Below are positions 1 to 9,723 of a stretch of DNA of 64,000 nt, one piece after another. The translations under genes were made by a program, and so were the position numbers. The number at the start of each line of letters is the position of its first letter. Within the stretch, counting starts at the first letter, position 1. Below the pieces are notes generated by a model. It did no database searches, was not told the DNA's origin, and saw only the letters and a list, made by a program, of their open reading frames with translations. The DNA comes from an uncultured Mycoplasmatota bacterium (GTDB lineage: Bacteria > Bacillota_I > Bacilli_A > RF39 > UBA660). Location of the stretch: positions 24,746-88,745 of the forward strand of contig CANOWY010000004.1 of NCBI GenBank assembly GCA_947571135.1. The letters are read 5' to 3'.

Positions 1-218
1 ATATTGTTTGTAGTGCTGTATCTAGTGTCATAACAACTTCGGTAAATGCGATTGTTTCTTTTAAAGAAACAATTAAAGTAGAAGATGATGGAAATGTATT
101 AGAAATACGTATTTTAGAACATGATGACATAACTGATAAACTAATACGCAATATGCTAGATTTATTAAAAGAAATTGAGAAACAATACAAAGAAAATATT
201 AAAATGGAAGGAGAATAA
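1..218 (+). CDS. prp: Ribosomal-processing cysteine protease Prp, 3' part
   Basis: The gene is cut by the window edge; about 71 C-terminal residues remain, read from base 3. Prp cleaves the N-terminal extension of ribosomal protein L27 in Bacillota. The fragment opens with IVCSAVSSV, which matches the family segment carrying the catalytic cysteine (known family); the catalytic histidine would lie upstream of the window. It ends four bases before rpmA, the classic rplU-prp-rpmA arrangement, and the downstream L27 has the expected N-terminal extension. Identification is firm from motif plus context. Confidence 0.9.
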   Translation, partial: IVCSAVSSVITTSVNAIVSFKETIKVEDDGNVLEIRILEHDDITDKLIRNMLDLLKEIEKQYKENIKMEGE

Positions 219-221
219 CGA

Positions 222-506
222 ATGTTAAAATTTGTGTTTAATTTACAACGTTTTGCTCATATTAAAGCACAAGGTTCTACAAAAAACGGACGTGATAGTG
301 CTGGTAGACGTTTAGGTGCAAAAGCAAGCGATGGAGAATTTGTAAGCGCAGGTTCTATTCTATATCGCCAAAGAGGAACTAAAATTTATCCTGGTACGAA
401 TGTTGGAATGGGTAAAGATCATACTTTATTTGCAAAAATAGATGGCGTTGTTAAATTCGAAAGATTAGGAAGAGATAAAAAGAAAGTAAGCGTATACGAA
501 AAGTAA
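222..506 (+). CDS. rpmA: 50S ribosomal protein L27 with Prp-cleavable N-terminal extension
   Basis: L27 sits at the peptidyl-transferase centre of the large ribosomal subunit. The 94-residue protein has the family core [16 protein letters not shown] and ends in VSVYEK. The first 12 residues ([12 protein letters not shown]) correspond to the short extension that Prp removes in Bacillota; here the usual double Phe before Ala is Arg-Phe, so the site is a variant. The start ATG follows an AAGGAG ribosome-binding site inside the end of prp. An intrinsic terminator overlaps the stop codon. Confidence 0.97.
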   Translation: MLKFVFNLQRFAHIKAQGSTKNGRDSAGRRLGAKASDGEFVSAGSILYRQRGTKIYPGTNVGMGKDHTLFAKIDGVVKFERLGRDKKKVSVYEK

Positions 507-518
507 TACGCTTTTTTC
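488..518 (+). terminator. Intrinsic terminator after rpmA
   Basis: AAGCGTAT (488-495) pairs perfectly with ATACGCTT (506-513) around a 10-base loop and is followed by a T run. The hairpin overlaps the last codons and stop of rpmA. Confidence 0.8.
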
Positions 519-625
519 TTGAGTTAGAGTGAATTTTCTAGGAAAGTTCAACAAAAAAGTCTTGAATCGTAAACTAGTGCGTGATGTTGAAAAAAGTTGT
601 AAATAATGAAAAAAAGAGGAATTTT

Positions 626-1078
626 ATGAAAAAGATGGTAATGCTTTTGAGTTTAGTATTTATATTGACAGGTTGTAGGCAAGAAGCAAAGTTTGAAACT
701 AAGATTATAATCGATGATAAATATGAATTATTTGTAAATGAAGAGAAGAATTGTACAAATACTTTGAAAGAATATTATAAATATGGTAATCAAAAATTAT
801 TTTTAGTTTGTTTTAATGAAATATATTTAAAAAGTGATAAAAGTGAAATGACTTTAAAAAAATACATAAAAAAAAGTAGTAATACTCTTGAGGCAAGTAT
901 TGATAAAATCATCAAACAATTAGAACCGTCTGGTGCTTTATTAGATGGTGGTAGTGTTGAATATAAAAATGATAGTATAACAATAATAAAATGTAATACT
1001 TTGGATAATAATAATGATATCTATATAGGAGATAATACTCTAGAAATGACGAATGAATATTGCAAAAATTCAAATTAA
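626..1078 (+). CDS. Small hypothetical lipoprotein
   Basis: I do not recognise the family. The start at 626 is chosen because an AGAGGA site lies just upstream and the protein then begins with a classic lipoprotein signal: MKKM, a hydrophobic stretch, and the lipobox LTGC near residue 17. An in-frame ATG at 581 would add 15 residues before the signal peptide and is unlikely. The mature part (about 130 residues) is charged, with four further cysteines. It is predicted to be lipid-anchored on the outer face of the membrane. It is monocistronic, with hairpins on both sides. Confidence 0.7.
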   Translation: MKKMVMLLSLVFILTGCRQEAKFETKIIIDDKYELFVNEEKNCTNTLKEYYKYGNQKLFLVCFNEIYLKSDKSEMTLKKYIKKSSNTLEASIDKIIKQLEPSGALLDGGSVEYKNDSITIIKCNTLDNNNDIYIGDNTLEMTNEYCKNSN

Positions 1079-1094
1079 TTAAATATTATAAATT

Positions 1095-1130
1095 AAACAT
1101 ATGTTGTGCTGAAAAATGCATATGTTTTTT
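1095..1130 (+). terminator. Intrinsic terminator after the lipoprotein gene
   Basis: AAACATATG (1095-1103) pairs with CATATGTTT (1119-1127), followed by further Ts. The 9-bp stem has a 15-base loop. Confidence 0.75.
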
Positions 1131-1221
1131 AATTTGTGGATTTTAAACATTAAAGAGGCATTTTTGAGGCCTAGACTCTTTTATCTTGCATATTAAGACT
1201 CCGTTCATATTTAAAACTTGT

Positions 1222-1250
1222 TAGACTTTTTCTTTTGAGTTTGATAGAAT
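1222..1250 (+). promoter_or_regulatory. Possible sigma-A promoter for trmB
   Basis: A TAGAAT -10 (1245-1250) lies 17 bases after a poor -35, TAGACT (1222-1227). Placement just before the trmB ribosome-binding site makes it plausible. Confidence 0.4.
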
Positions 1251-1269
1251 AATAAAAGAGGTGATGAAA

Positions 1270-1908
1270 ATGCGATACAACGTTGTAAAGGGTGCAAAAT
1301 ATATAATCGAAGATAGTGAATACGTTATAAAAAAACCAGAAACGCATAAGAATAAATGGCATATGGTGTTTGGAAATAACAATCCAATTTGTTTAGAACT
1401 TGGTATGGGAAGAGGAATCTTTATCATAGAGATGGCGAAAGCAAATCCTAATAAAAATTTTATTGGACTTGAAATAGATGGTTCTCAAACAGCAACAGCC
1501 GTGAAAAACATTGGAACAAAAAAACTTAAGAATTTAAAAATTATCTGTGCAGACGCAAGTAATATTGCAGAGTATTTTGGACGTGAAATAGATACGATTT
1601 ATTTAACATTTTCAGAGCCATGGCCTAAAAAACAAGATGAGAAAAAAAGATTTACTTCCATGAATTATTTAAAGTTATACGATCGTATTTTTAAGAAAAA
1701 CAAACACATTATTTTAAAAACCGATAACAAAATTCTATTTTCATCTTCTTTAGAAAATTTAAGTAAATATTGGTATACATTCGAAAAAGTTAGTATGGAC
1801 TTACATCATGATGAAAGAAAAATTCCTAATTTAATGACGGATTTTGAAGTGCAATACTATAAAAATAATCGTCCTATATATTATGTCGATGCAAGTTTTA
1901 GAGATTAG
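1270..1908 (+). CDS. trmB: tRNA (guanine-N7)-methyltransferase
   Basis: Transfers a methyl group from SAM to N7 of G46 in the variable loop of tRNAs. The SAM-binding motif LELGMGRGIF lies near residue 40, and the TrmB signature is SEPWPKKQDEKKRFTS (family SEPWPKxxHxKRR), with Asp-Glu at the usual His site. The C-terminal TDFEVQYY segment also fits. Length (about 212 residues) is normal. GTG 1261 and ATG 1264 are in frame, but ATG 1270 sits about 7 bases after AGAGGTG and is preferred. It is transcribed alone. Confidence 0.93.
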   Translation: MRYNVVKGAKYIIEDSEYVIKKPETHKNKWHMVFGNNNPICLELGMGRGIFIIEMAKANPNKNFIGLEIDGSQTATAVKNIGTKKLKNLKIICADASNIAEYFGREIDTIYLTFSEPWPKKQDEKKRFTSMNYLKLYDRIFKKNKHIILKTDNKILFSSSLENLSKYWYTFEKVSMDLHHDERKIPNLMTDFEVQYYKNNRPIYYVDASFRD

Positions 1909-1962
1909 GAAGTATAAAATGCTTTCTTTTTCTATGTATAAAAAGAATCATTATTGAAAAAA

Positions 1963-2063
1963 GTGTTACCAAAGTTCCATTCTATCTAGAGTGGGCAGAA
2001 GTAGATCTTTTTCCTCCAACCCTGAAGAGAATTTCATAAAAATATCGCCTTTTTGGGTAACAC
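1963..2063 (+). repeat. Inverted repeat bounding an 85-base segment
   Basis: GTGTTACC (1963-1970) is the exact reverse complement of GGTAACAC (2056-2063). Inside, ATCTA and TAGAT could form a smaller hairpin. It could be a small structured RNA or a remnant element; no known family is recognised. Confidence 0.35.
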
Positions 2064-2229
2064 AAGTGGTTATTATAAAAAGTGAAAATGATAATACAAC
2101 TGATTTGACAAAATTAGGCAGAACTTCTACTACAAATTATCTTTTTTAAATGATTTTTGACAAATTCGGAGTAAAACCTCTGACTTTTTCGGAATTGAAG
2201 ATACAATAGAATAAGAAAGAAGGCTAAAA

Positions 2230-2376
2230 ATGATTGAAAGAGAGGCAGGAACCACTGGAAAAGAAATTGGAGCAAGAGGGATTATTTGTTTTTATGAAGA
2301 ACTGCTCCATTTAGATGACAAACACTTTATTATCCCAATTTCAAGTGTATTAAACATTTCCAATATAAAAGAATAA
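2230..2376 (+). CDS. Possible small ORF, 48 residues
   Basis: It starts with ATG after an AGAAGG-like site and has a possible promoter upstream (CTGACT 2180-2185, 16 bases, TACAAT 2202-2207). The product starts MIEREAGTTGKEIG and ends VLNISNIKE. I recognise no family; it could equally be a fragment of a lost gene. Confidence 0.3.
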   Translation: MIEREAGTTGKEIGARGIICFYEELLHLDDKHFIIPISSVLNISNIKE

Positions 2377-2417
2377 TAGGAATTACAACCGTAATAGAAC
2401 TGCTACTTAACAGTAAT

Positions 2418-2446
2418 TTGACAAAAAGCCTAAAAATTGGTAAAAT
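2418..2446 (+). promoter_or_regulatory. Strong sigma-A promoter
   Basis: Perfect -35 TTGACA (2418-2423), 17-base spacer, -10 TAAAAT (2441-2446). It is 25 bases upstream of the gene at 2471, which has an AAGGGGG ribosome-binding site. Confidence 0.8.
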
Positions 2447-2470
2447 TATACTATTAAAAGGGGGATTATT

Positions 2471-3328
2471 ATGGCAGAAGGGGAATTATTTTCCATTGCT
2501 ACATTAATATGGGATTATGCAAGTAAAGGCAAAGAAATTGACAAGTATTATGTAGAAAGAATAGTAGAAATTGTAAAAAATGTAAGGAACTTACAAAAAT
2601 TAATCCAACATATTCATTTTACCGATAGAGAAGATACCTTAGAAAGACTTGCTAGTTATGAAGCAGCGTGGAAAATGCTTCATATAAATTTAAATAAAAT
2701 GAAAACAGAAGAGATGTTACCATTTTCTAAAACCAATAGGGATTTTGAAAATAAGAGAATGGGCTATTATTTAGAGAATACCAAAGACCTTTTGCATGCA
2801 CTAGAACATGTTAGTCAATATAAAAAGTGCACGGAAAAAGGAGAAGAAATGGAAACAAAGATACTAAATTTATCTTATCATCAAATATTTAATAAGTGGG
2901 AACATTTCCGAGAGAAACACAATAATTCTACAATCTTAGTAGAAGTAACCAAATTATATTCTATGCACCATATTGCAATTCATAATGCCATCAGAAGTAT
3001 AGCGCCATTTGAAAGACTTGCTGAGATAAAAGCCATAGAGTTTGAAGAAAATCTTGCAAATGTTTTAGAATTGCCTTTCTTACTTGATTATGCCTCCTTT
3101 AAAAAATTAGAAATGAGTTATCTTGCCCATTACTACTATGATGCTCCTACTATTTATTACTTAAATCAACATGGTATTTATAAAAGAGCAGAGAAAATTT
3201 TAGAAGAAGGACGAGAATTAGAATTGGAAGATAGATTAACATTTGGTTTACCTATAACAAAAGAAGAACATTCCAGTATAAAAAAGGAATTAATCAAAAT
3301 GCGCTCGAGGTTGGAAAAGAGGAATTAA
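2471..3328 (+). CDS. Unknown protein, member of a local paralogue family (degenerate HExxH)
   Basis: Unknown function, 285 residues, no signal peptide or membrane segment. Its N-terminus (LIWDYASKGKEIDKYYVERI) aligns with that of the broken gene at 4481 (LILEYYQKHKKIDQEYIKKL), and both are about 286 residues, so they are paralogues. The position equivalent to the paralogue's HELNH reads HALEH (residues 109-113): both histidines remain but the catalytic-type Glu is Ala. If the family are zinc peptidases (inference), this copy should be inactive. Three bases separate it from the next gene, so the two are probably co-transcribed. Confidence 0.6.
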   Translation: MAEGELFSIATLIWDYASKGKEIDKYYVERIVEIVKNVRNLQKLIQHIHFTDREDTLERLASYEAAWKMLHINLNKMKTEEMLPFSKTNRDFENKRMGYYLENTKDLLHALEHVSQYKKCTEKGEEMETKILNLSYHQIFNKWEHFREKHNNSTILVEVTKLYSMHHIAIHNAIRSIAPFERLAEIKAIEFEENLANVLELPFLLDYASFKKLEMSYLAHYYYDAPTIYYLNQHGIYKRAEKILEEGRELELEDRLTFGLPITKEEHSSIKKELIKMRSRLEKRN

Positions 3329-3330
3329 AA

Positions 3331-4410
3331 ATGCACGATACATTTATAAAAATGGCTCAAGAATTAGAAGAAAATATTTTAAATGACAAAATTAAAATAA
3401 AAACCAAAGAAGATTGGAATAAATTAAAAGGAATAGTTTGGAATTTAGGAGAACTTTATAAAGAGGAAGAAGAGAAGTCTCAAAATATAATAGAAACCGA
3501 AGAGAAAACAATCACAATAGAAAATTGCCAAAATTTCGCAAAAATGGTTTGGAAATACATGAAACAGATGGAAATAGAACATAAAATGGATTTGAACGAA
3601 TGTTTAGAAAATGTAATGTTTCACTTAAGATTTCTAGTTTTATATAATAGATTAGGTGCTTATAGAAGAGAGTTAATGGAACAATATGAATTGGAAACGA
3701 AAGAAAATAATGAAATCTCTTTCATAGAAGTAGAAGATGTTTTTGATAAAAAATATCCAAAAAAACGTATTAAAAAATGTGACTATTCGACTTTTAATGA
3801 AGCATATAAACAACAAAAAGATTTGCATAAACAAGGAAAAATAAGCCTTATAGATTCTTACAATCAAGAGGTAGTAGAGTTTCAAAATGAAATAATAGCA
3901 GGAAAAATAAAAGCAGGGAATGTTAAACAATGGAATATAATTAAAAGAAGTATTCATAAATTTTTAAATCTATACCATATTGCCTTTGCCGATTTAGAAA
4001 GAATAAACCATTTTAGTTATCGTATTGATCGAAGTCCATTTTTAGTTTTTATTTTGGAATGTATTGAAAAGATAGAAAACAAGTATAATGGAATGGTTCC
4101 AGAAGCAGAGATTGCAAGTATGTTTGAGTTTATAAGAGTACTATGTCATCATTATGTACTTAATGATAAATTAAAAGATATTGGAAAAGAAATCAAAAAT
4201 GCACCAAGGTTTAGTGGGGATAAAATGGAGGAAGGCAAAGTTTTAGCAAAGAATAACGGAATACTTGTTTGTATTAATAAAGAAACAGAAGAACAATATG
4301 AATACTTAACAAGCGAAATAGACAGAATATCGCCACTTTACAAAGAGGCCCAAGAATTTATATTTGGGATGAATTTATATGAATTAGAAGAAAATAAACG
4401 AGCAATGTAA
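3331..4410 (+). CDS. Unknown helical protein
   Basis: Unknown function, 359 residues, strongly charged and predicted mostly helical, soluble. An AGAGGAA site precedes the ATG. It contains WKYMKQMEIEHK near residue 70 and LCHHYVLNDKL near residue 270 but no motif I can assign. It follows the 2471 gene after three bases and is closed by an intrinsic terminator, so the two form an operon. It may be a distant relative of its neighbours, but the resemblance is too weak to claim. Confidence 0.6.
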   Translation: MHDTFIKMAQELEENILNDKIKIKTKEDWNKLKGIVWNLGELYKEEEEKSQNIIETEEKTITIENCQNFAKMVWKYMKQMEIEHKMDLNECLENVMFHLRFLVLYNRLGAYRRELMEQYELETKENNEISFIEVEDVFDKKYPKKRIKKCDYSTFNEAYKQQKDLHKQGKISLIDSYNQEVVEFQNEIIAGKIKAGNVKQWNIIKRSIHKFLNLYHIAFADLERINHFSYRIDRSPFLVFILECIEKIENKYNGMVPEAEIASMFEFIRVLCHHYVLNDKLKDIGKEIKNAPRFSGDKMEEGKVLAKNNGILVCINKETEEQYEYLTSEIDRISPLYKEAQEFIFGMNLYELEENKRAM

Positions 4411-4427
4411 CACTTACTCGTTTTTTT
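4396..4427 (+). terminator. Intrinsic terminator overlapping the 3331 gene's stop
   Basis: AAACGAG (4396-4402) pairs with CTCGTTT (4417-4423), followed by Ts. The T run merges into the -35 of the next promoter. Confidence 0.75.
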
Positions 4428-4454
4428 GACAAATTTGACTGATTTGATTAGAAT
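4426..4454 (+). promoter_or_regulatory. Strong sigma-A promoter for the 4481 gene
   Basis: TTGACA (4426-4431), 17-base spacer, TAGAAT (4449-4454), followed by AAAGGAG and ATG 4481. Confidence 0.75.
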
Positions 4455-4480
4455 ATATATCGATATAAAGGAGAAAAGAT

Positions 4481-5344
4481 ATGGGGAGTTCCTATTGTGA
4501 AGAAATCAAAAATTTAATTCTAGAATACTACCAAAAACACAAAAAAATAGACCAAGAATACATCAAGAAACTATTAGAAATAGTAATTGCTAGTGAAACA
4601 TTACAGGAAGTATTAGAAAGACATTGTATAAATAACAATTCAAAACAAGAAGTATACGTGATGACTTATAGTTCTGTGTTTAAAGAAATTACCTTATAGC
4701 CATCTAATATAGAAAATAACTATAATAATAACGAATGCATACAAACGATTCCTTCTAATAGATTAGAAAAAGGATACGCCAATTTTATGTATTTGGACAG
4801 AATTCTTTTTCATGAACTTAATCATGCCTATTATACAAATAAACTTCGTCTTCAAGACAATACTATAGATAATTTAAAAAATAGAATGTTATTTTTTGAA
4901 TTTCAATATTCAGGACTTACCTTAGACCAAATTATGACTATGACGCCATGGAAGTATAGAAAATGGTTGTGGGAAGTAAAACAATACAACAAAAAGTATT
5001 ATAAAAACATTCAAAATTCTTTAAAAGAAAGATTAGCAAATCTGTATTCTTACCAAGTCTCTAGAAAAATTGCCGATTTATTAGATTTATCCCAAATTAG
5101 TACATGGGAACATTTGCAAGAACTAAAATTATATACGAGTGTAAATGCAGGTGAATCTCCAACACTTGAATACCTAAAGAAGATCTGTTCCCCAAAAGAG
5201 TTTCGTGACTTACAAGAACAAATTGTAGATTCCTCCTTATCTTTAGAAGAACGTTTAAAATACAGATTAGAAATCACATCATTAGAAATGGAAGAAATTT
5301 TAATACAGAAAAAAGAGTTAGAAAGAAAATTAAAAATGTTTTAG
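4481..5344 (+). pseudogene. HELNH-containing paralogue interrupted by an amber codon
   Basis: One reading frame runs from ATG 4481 to 5344 (288 codons), interrupted only by TAG at 4697-4699. The N-terminal half aligns with the 2471 protein and the lengths match, so this is one gene broken by a nonsense mutation rather than two genes. The C-terminal part carries FHELNHAYY (HExxH at residues 111-115), typical of zinc metallopeptidases, though I see no confirmed third ligand. Promoter and ribosome-binding site are intact. Alternatives are a sequencing error or stop readthrough; TAG terminates normal genes here (for example trmB). Confidence 0.65.
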
Positions 5345-6685
<1,341 letters not shown>

Positions 6686-6694
6686 GGAGGGTAA

Positions 6695-8032
6695 ATGAAT
6701 ACAGTTGGTTATTTATTAAGTTTACAAACGAAAAACACCTTTTATGTAAACGATCTAAGTGATTTAGAGACACTTTTAGATGGATTTGATTATCTAGAAA
6801 CTTCTGTTATTGAACGCGAATTTACGAATAAACTAGGATTTACAAAGGAACAATTTCTTGCACAATTAAATGTAGATTTAAAAAGTGTTTCAGAAAATGA
6901 AATGATAAAACTCGCCGATATTATAGAAAATATAAACCCTACAAGAAATAATAAATTAGTAGATTGTATCAGAAAGGCAATTTATTATTATGGTGTTCGT
7001 AATCCTGAATTTGAAGTACAAAAATATTTTAGTTCTTTTGCTTTAGGAGCAATAGGGGAAATGAAAAAAGATTTACATTCAGAAGTAGTTATATCATTTG
7101 AAAAAGACTGTGATGACAAATATACTTTGGCAGAAATATATGAAGAATACACAGAACCAAAAGACTCGCATTATCTTCGTATCTTTCAAAAAAATTTTAA
7201 AAAACAGAAAGAAAATGGAATATTTGAAATACTTAGAACCCTGTATCATGAAGAGTTTCATATGTTAGTAGATGAAATGCAAATAAATCCTGCTTGTTTT
7301 AAATTAGACATATTGGATTATCAAAGATTAGAAACCTTTCGTACAATTACTTTAGATAAAAATTTTGACAAACAAAATTATGTATATTTTCATGAAGAAG
7401 CAGAAGCAGAGATTTTTGGCACACAAAGGGCAATCACAAAAATAAAAGAATTAAATCCAAATTTTTCTTTTTCAAAAATTCAAAGTCTAAAGGATTCTTC
7501 CCTTTTATGGGCTACGGAAAGCCAATTTGAGAATACTTTTAAGACAAGTTTTTTTAAAAGAGTTGAACAAAAAAAGTTTATAGAAGCCGAACTTGCTACT
7601 TTGCTTCCTATGAATCCCGAACAAATTTATGGAATATTGTCAAAAGTATATGATGAAACAGGCCATAGGAAAACATTTAAAACTCTAGTATCTGATTTTC
7701 AAAAAGTTCAAGTGGAACATTCTGAAATGCAGAGGGAAGAAATTGAAAATTTTTATACTACAATTTTATATGAAGCCTATTTAAATTGTGAGAAAGAAGA
7801 AAAAGAGGAATTAAGAGGAGAAGATTTGCTTCCTTATGTCGTATATTGTTTGCAAGGTAAAATGAAGCAAATAGAAAAAGAAATAGAAAATTTAAAAGCA
7901 AAAAGAGTAGTGAGTGTAGTAGGAACTTTAAAAAGAAAATATAAAAAGCATTTTTTATTAAAGGAGTTAAAAGAGTTAAAAAACGAATTAGAGGTACTAA
8001 ATAAGGAGGAATCCATTGCCTATGGATTATGA
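6695..8032 (+). CDS. Unknown protein with HExxH zinc-peptidase-like motif
   Basis: 445 residues, soluble, start ATG after AGGAGGG, nine bases behind obgE. HEEFH at residues 185-189 is followed about 45 residues later by FHEEAEAEIFG, a pattern like gluzincin peptidases where a downstream Glu is the third zinc ligand (inference). The C-terminal third is lysine/glutamate-rich and probably coiled coil. No signal peptide, so a cytosolic enzyme if active. It may be functionally related to the HELNH gene at 4481. Family unknown to me. Confidence 0.55.
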   Translation: MNTVGYLLSLQTKNTFYVNDLSDLETLLDGFDYLETSVIEREFTNKLGFTKEQFLAQLNVDLKSVSENEMIKLADIIENINPTRNNKLVDCIRKAIYYYGVRNPEFEVQKYFSSFALGAIGEMKKDLHSEVVISFEKDCDDKYTLAEIYEEYTEPKDSHYLRIFQKNFKKQKENGIFEILRTLYHEEFHMLVDEMQINPACFKLDILDYQRLETFRTITLDKNFDKQNYVYFHEEAEAEIFGTQRAITKIKELNPNFSFSKIQSLKDSSLLWATESQFENTFKTSFFKRVEQKKFIEAELATLLPMNPEQIYGILSKVYDETGHRKTFKTLVSDFQKVQVEHSEMQREEIENFYTTILYEAYLNCEKEEKEELRGEDLLPYVVYCLQGKMKQIEKEIENLKAKRVVSVVGTLKRKYKKHFLLKELKELKNELEVLNKEESIAYGL

Positions 8033-8201
8033 TTTGTTAAAAAAACAATATAGTGTAATAAAAGAGCCGATGACAAAAAAGAAAAAAAAACTTCTTTTTC
8101 AAATTGTACTAAATAAAGAAGAAATTACACAAGAGGAAGTATGCCTTTATGGTGAAATATTAGAAGAAAAAGAGGAAAAAAAGAAAGACTCAAAGAATTA
8201 A
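8016..8201 (+). CDS. Small charged protein, unknown
   Basis: 61 residues, Lys/Glu-rich, ending in KEEKKKDSKN. The start overlaps the end of the 6695 gene by 17 bases. AAGGAGGA at 8003-8010 is spaced correctly for TTG 8016; ATG 8022 is possible but 12 bases away. Its 3' end overlaps the convergent DUF192 gene by 12 bases. Function unknown. Confidence 0.5.
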   Translation: MPMDYDLLKKQYSVIKEPMTKKKKKLLFQIVLNKEEITQEEVCLYGEILEEKEEKKKDSKN

Positions 8202-8516
8202 ATTTAATGTATCTCCAATACGAAAAGAAAGACTTGTGTTTTTAGGTAATTCCAAAACACTTGTTTTTTTTATGTCATGATTTATTTTAATAATTTTATT
8301 TTTAAAAACATTTCGTTCCAAAAAAATAATTTCATTTTTCTCATTTAAGCCAATTACATCAATTTCTTCTTTCATAAAAAAGGTATGAATAGAATTGCAT
8401 TTAGGAAACAAAATACCATAATGGATATTTGTTTTTCCCATAAACCCCATAAGCCGATCAGAAAAACTTTCTGCAACATAGATATCTAAAAAAGTATCAT
8501 TCATTTTTAATTTCAA
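8190..8516 (-). CDS. DUF192 family protein
   Basis: About 108 residues. Matches the DUF192 pattern: RLMGFMGK, GILFPKC, SIHTFFMKEEIDVIGLN, then a Leu-rich end. The biochemical role of the family is not established. The start is uncertain: TTG 8516 has AGTAGG eight bases upstream; GTG 8525 overlaps that site and ATG 8504 is too far. No signal peptide, unlike many homologues. It is convergent with, and overlaps, the gene at 8016 and is divergent from the carboxypeptidase. Confidence 0.8.
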   Translation of the reverse strand: MKLKMNDTFLDIYVAESFSDRLMGFMGKTNIHYGILFPKCNSIHTFFMKEEIDVIGLNEKNEIIFLERNVFKNKIIKINHDIKKTSVLELPKNTSLSFRIGDTLNLIL

Positions 8517-8619
8517 AAATATCACCTACTATAATCATATCATATTCATGTAAAGAAAATATCTAAAAAGATAGTATTCTTTAAAGTATCGTTTTATAAT
8601 AAAGAATAAGAGGTAAGAT

Positions 8620-9552
8620 ATGAAAAGAAAAAAAAGATTAAAAAAATCAGTGAGTATTTTAGTAGTTTTAATAATGATAGTGGTAGGAATAAGTATTATT
8701 TATCCCAAAATAAATAACAAACAAGGAAATAAAGAACTCCCTATTATCCAATATCAAAAGGAAATCACAACTACCCTTGGAAAAGAAATAGACTTATTAC
8801 AAGATGTGACAGCGACCAGTAATAAACAAGAAGCATTAACTGTTTCAGTGGAAGGAACTTACAATTTTCAAAAAGAAGGAGAATACCATTTGTTTTATGT
8901 AGCCAAAGATAAAGAAGGAAATGAAAAAAAGGAATCTTTTACGCTAAAAGTAGTAAAACAAGAAGCAAACGAACCAATCGATGAAAATCATTTTACAACT
9001 TCTAAAGGCTTTAAAGGAGAAATAAGAAATGGTGCCACATATATAGAAGGAACATTAATTGTCAACAAAACCTATGCCCTTCCTTCAAGTTTTGGTAATG
9101 GTCTTACAGAAGAGACAAAAACTGCTTTTAATAAACTAAAAGCCGCGGCTTTATTAGATGGATTTGACATTTATATTTCCAGTGGTTTTCGTTCTTATGA
9201 GCGTCAAGTTACACTTTACAATAATTACGTTAAAAGAGATGGTAAAGCGGCTGCTGATACCTATTCGGCAAGACCTGGGCACTCTGAACACCAATCAGGA
9301 TTAACATTCGATGTAAACGAAATAAGCGATAAATTTCATAATACACCAGAAGCCAAATGGTTAAGTGAAAATTGTTATAAATATGGGTTTATTTTAAGAT
9401 TCCCAAATGGGAAAGAAAAAGAAACGGGTTATAAATACGAATCATGGCACTTCCGCTATGTAGGAGAAGAATTAGCGACTAAATTATACAACAATGGCGA
9501 TTGGCTAACGCTAGAAGGTTATTTTGGAATTACAAGCGAATATCAAGATTAG
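8620..9552 (+). CDS. D-alanyl-D-alanine carboxypeptidase, M15B (VanY-like)
   Basis: Trims the terminal D-Ala of peptidoglycan stem peptides outside the cell. Residues 1-30 are a basic stretch and an uncleaved-looking membrane anchor; residues 40-110 resemble an Ig-like domain (FQKEGEYHLFYVAKDKEG); residues 140-305 are the zinc peptidase with ISSGFRSYERQ, SEHQSGLTFDV (SxHxxGxxxD ligands) and ESWHFRYVG (ExWH). 310 residues, normal for the family. ATG 8620 follows AGAGGT, with a TATAAT -10 at 8595-8600. Monocistronic. Confidence 0.92.
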   Translation: MKRKKRLKKSVSILVVLIMIVVGISIIYPKINNKQGNKELPIIQYQKEITTTLGKEIDLLQDVTATSNKQEALTVSVEGTYNFQKEGEYHLFYVAKDKEGNEKKESFTLKVVKQEANEPIDENHFTTSKGFKGEIRNGATYIEGTLIVNKTYALPSSFGNGLTEETKTAFNKLKAAALLDGFDIYISSGFRSYERQVTLYNNYVKRDGKAAADTYSARPGHSEHQSGLTFDVNEISDKFHNTPEAKWLSENCYKYGFILRFPNGKEKETGYKYESWHFRYVGEELATKLYNNGDWLTLEGYFGITSEYQD

Positions 9553-9633
9553 TTAAAGTGCAGTTTATGTTCTTATTATAAAACGAGACATAAAGAACCA
9601 AAAAGAGAAAAATTACAAAATCAATGCAATACC

Positions 9634-9660
9634 AAAAGGGAACAAATAGCCCTTTTTCTT
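9634..9660 (+). terminator. Intrinsic terminator before the Tad operon
   Basis: AAAAGGG (9634-9640) pairs with CCCTTTT (9650-9656) around a nine-base loop, followed by T-rich sequence. Confidence 0.7.
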
Positions 9661-9672
9661 ATGCGAAAAAAT

Positions 9673-9701
9673 TTGACTTTGCTATCTATTTAGTTTATAT
9701 T
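9673..9701 (+). promoter_or_regulatory. Sigma-A promoter of the Tad pilus operon
   Basis: TTGACT (9673-9678), 17-base spacer, TATATT (9696-9701). Predicted transcription start is near 9708, which excludes the in-frame ATG 9706 as pilin start. Confidence 0.7.
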
Positions 9702-9723
9702 TAATATGATAGTAGGTGGATGT

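Larger units (their letters stand above)
1909..2470 (+). other. Intergenic region with degraded coding traces
   Basis: This gap of over 500 bases lacks a convincing gene. A frame open from 1958 to 2150 has no ATG and only an internal GTG; it may be a gene remnant. It also contains a long-range inverted repeat (1963-2063), a small ORF (2230-2376) and the promoter of the next gene. I see no tRNA or known riboswitch. Confidence 0.5.

Noticed and set aside
1958..2150. 64-codon open frame before the 2230 ORF
   Set aside because: No ATG start or ribosome-binding site and no recognisable family; kept only as a possible remnant in the intergenic entry.
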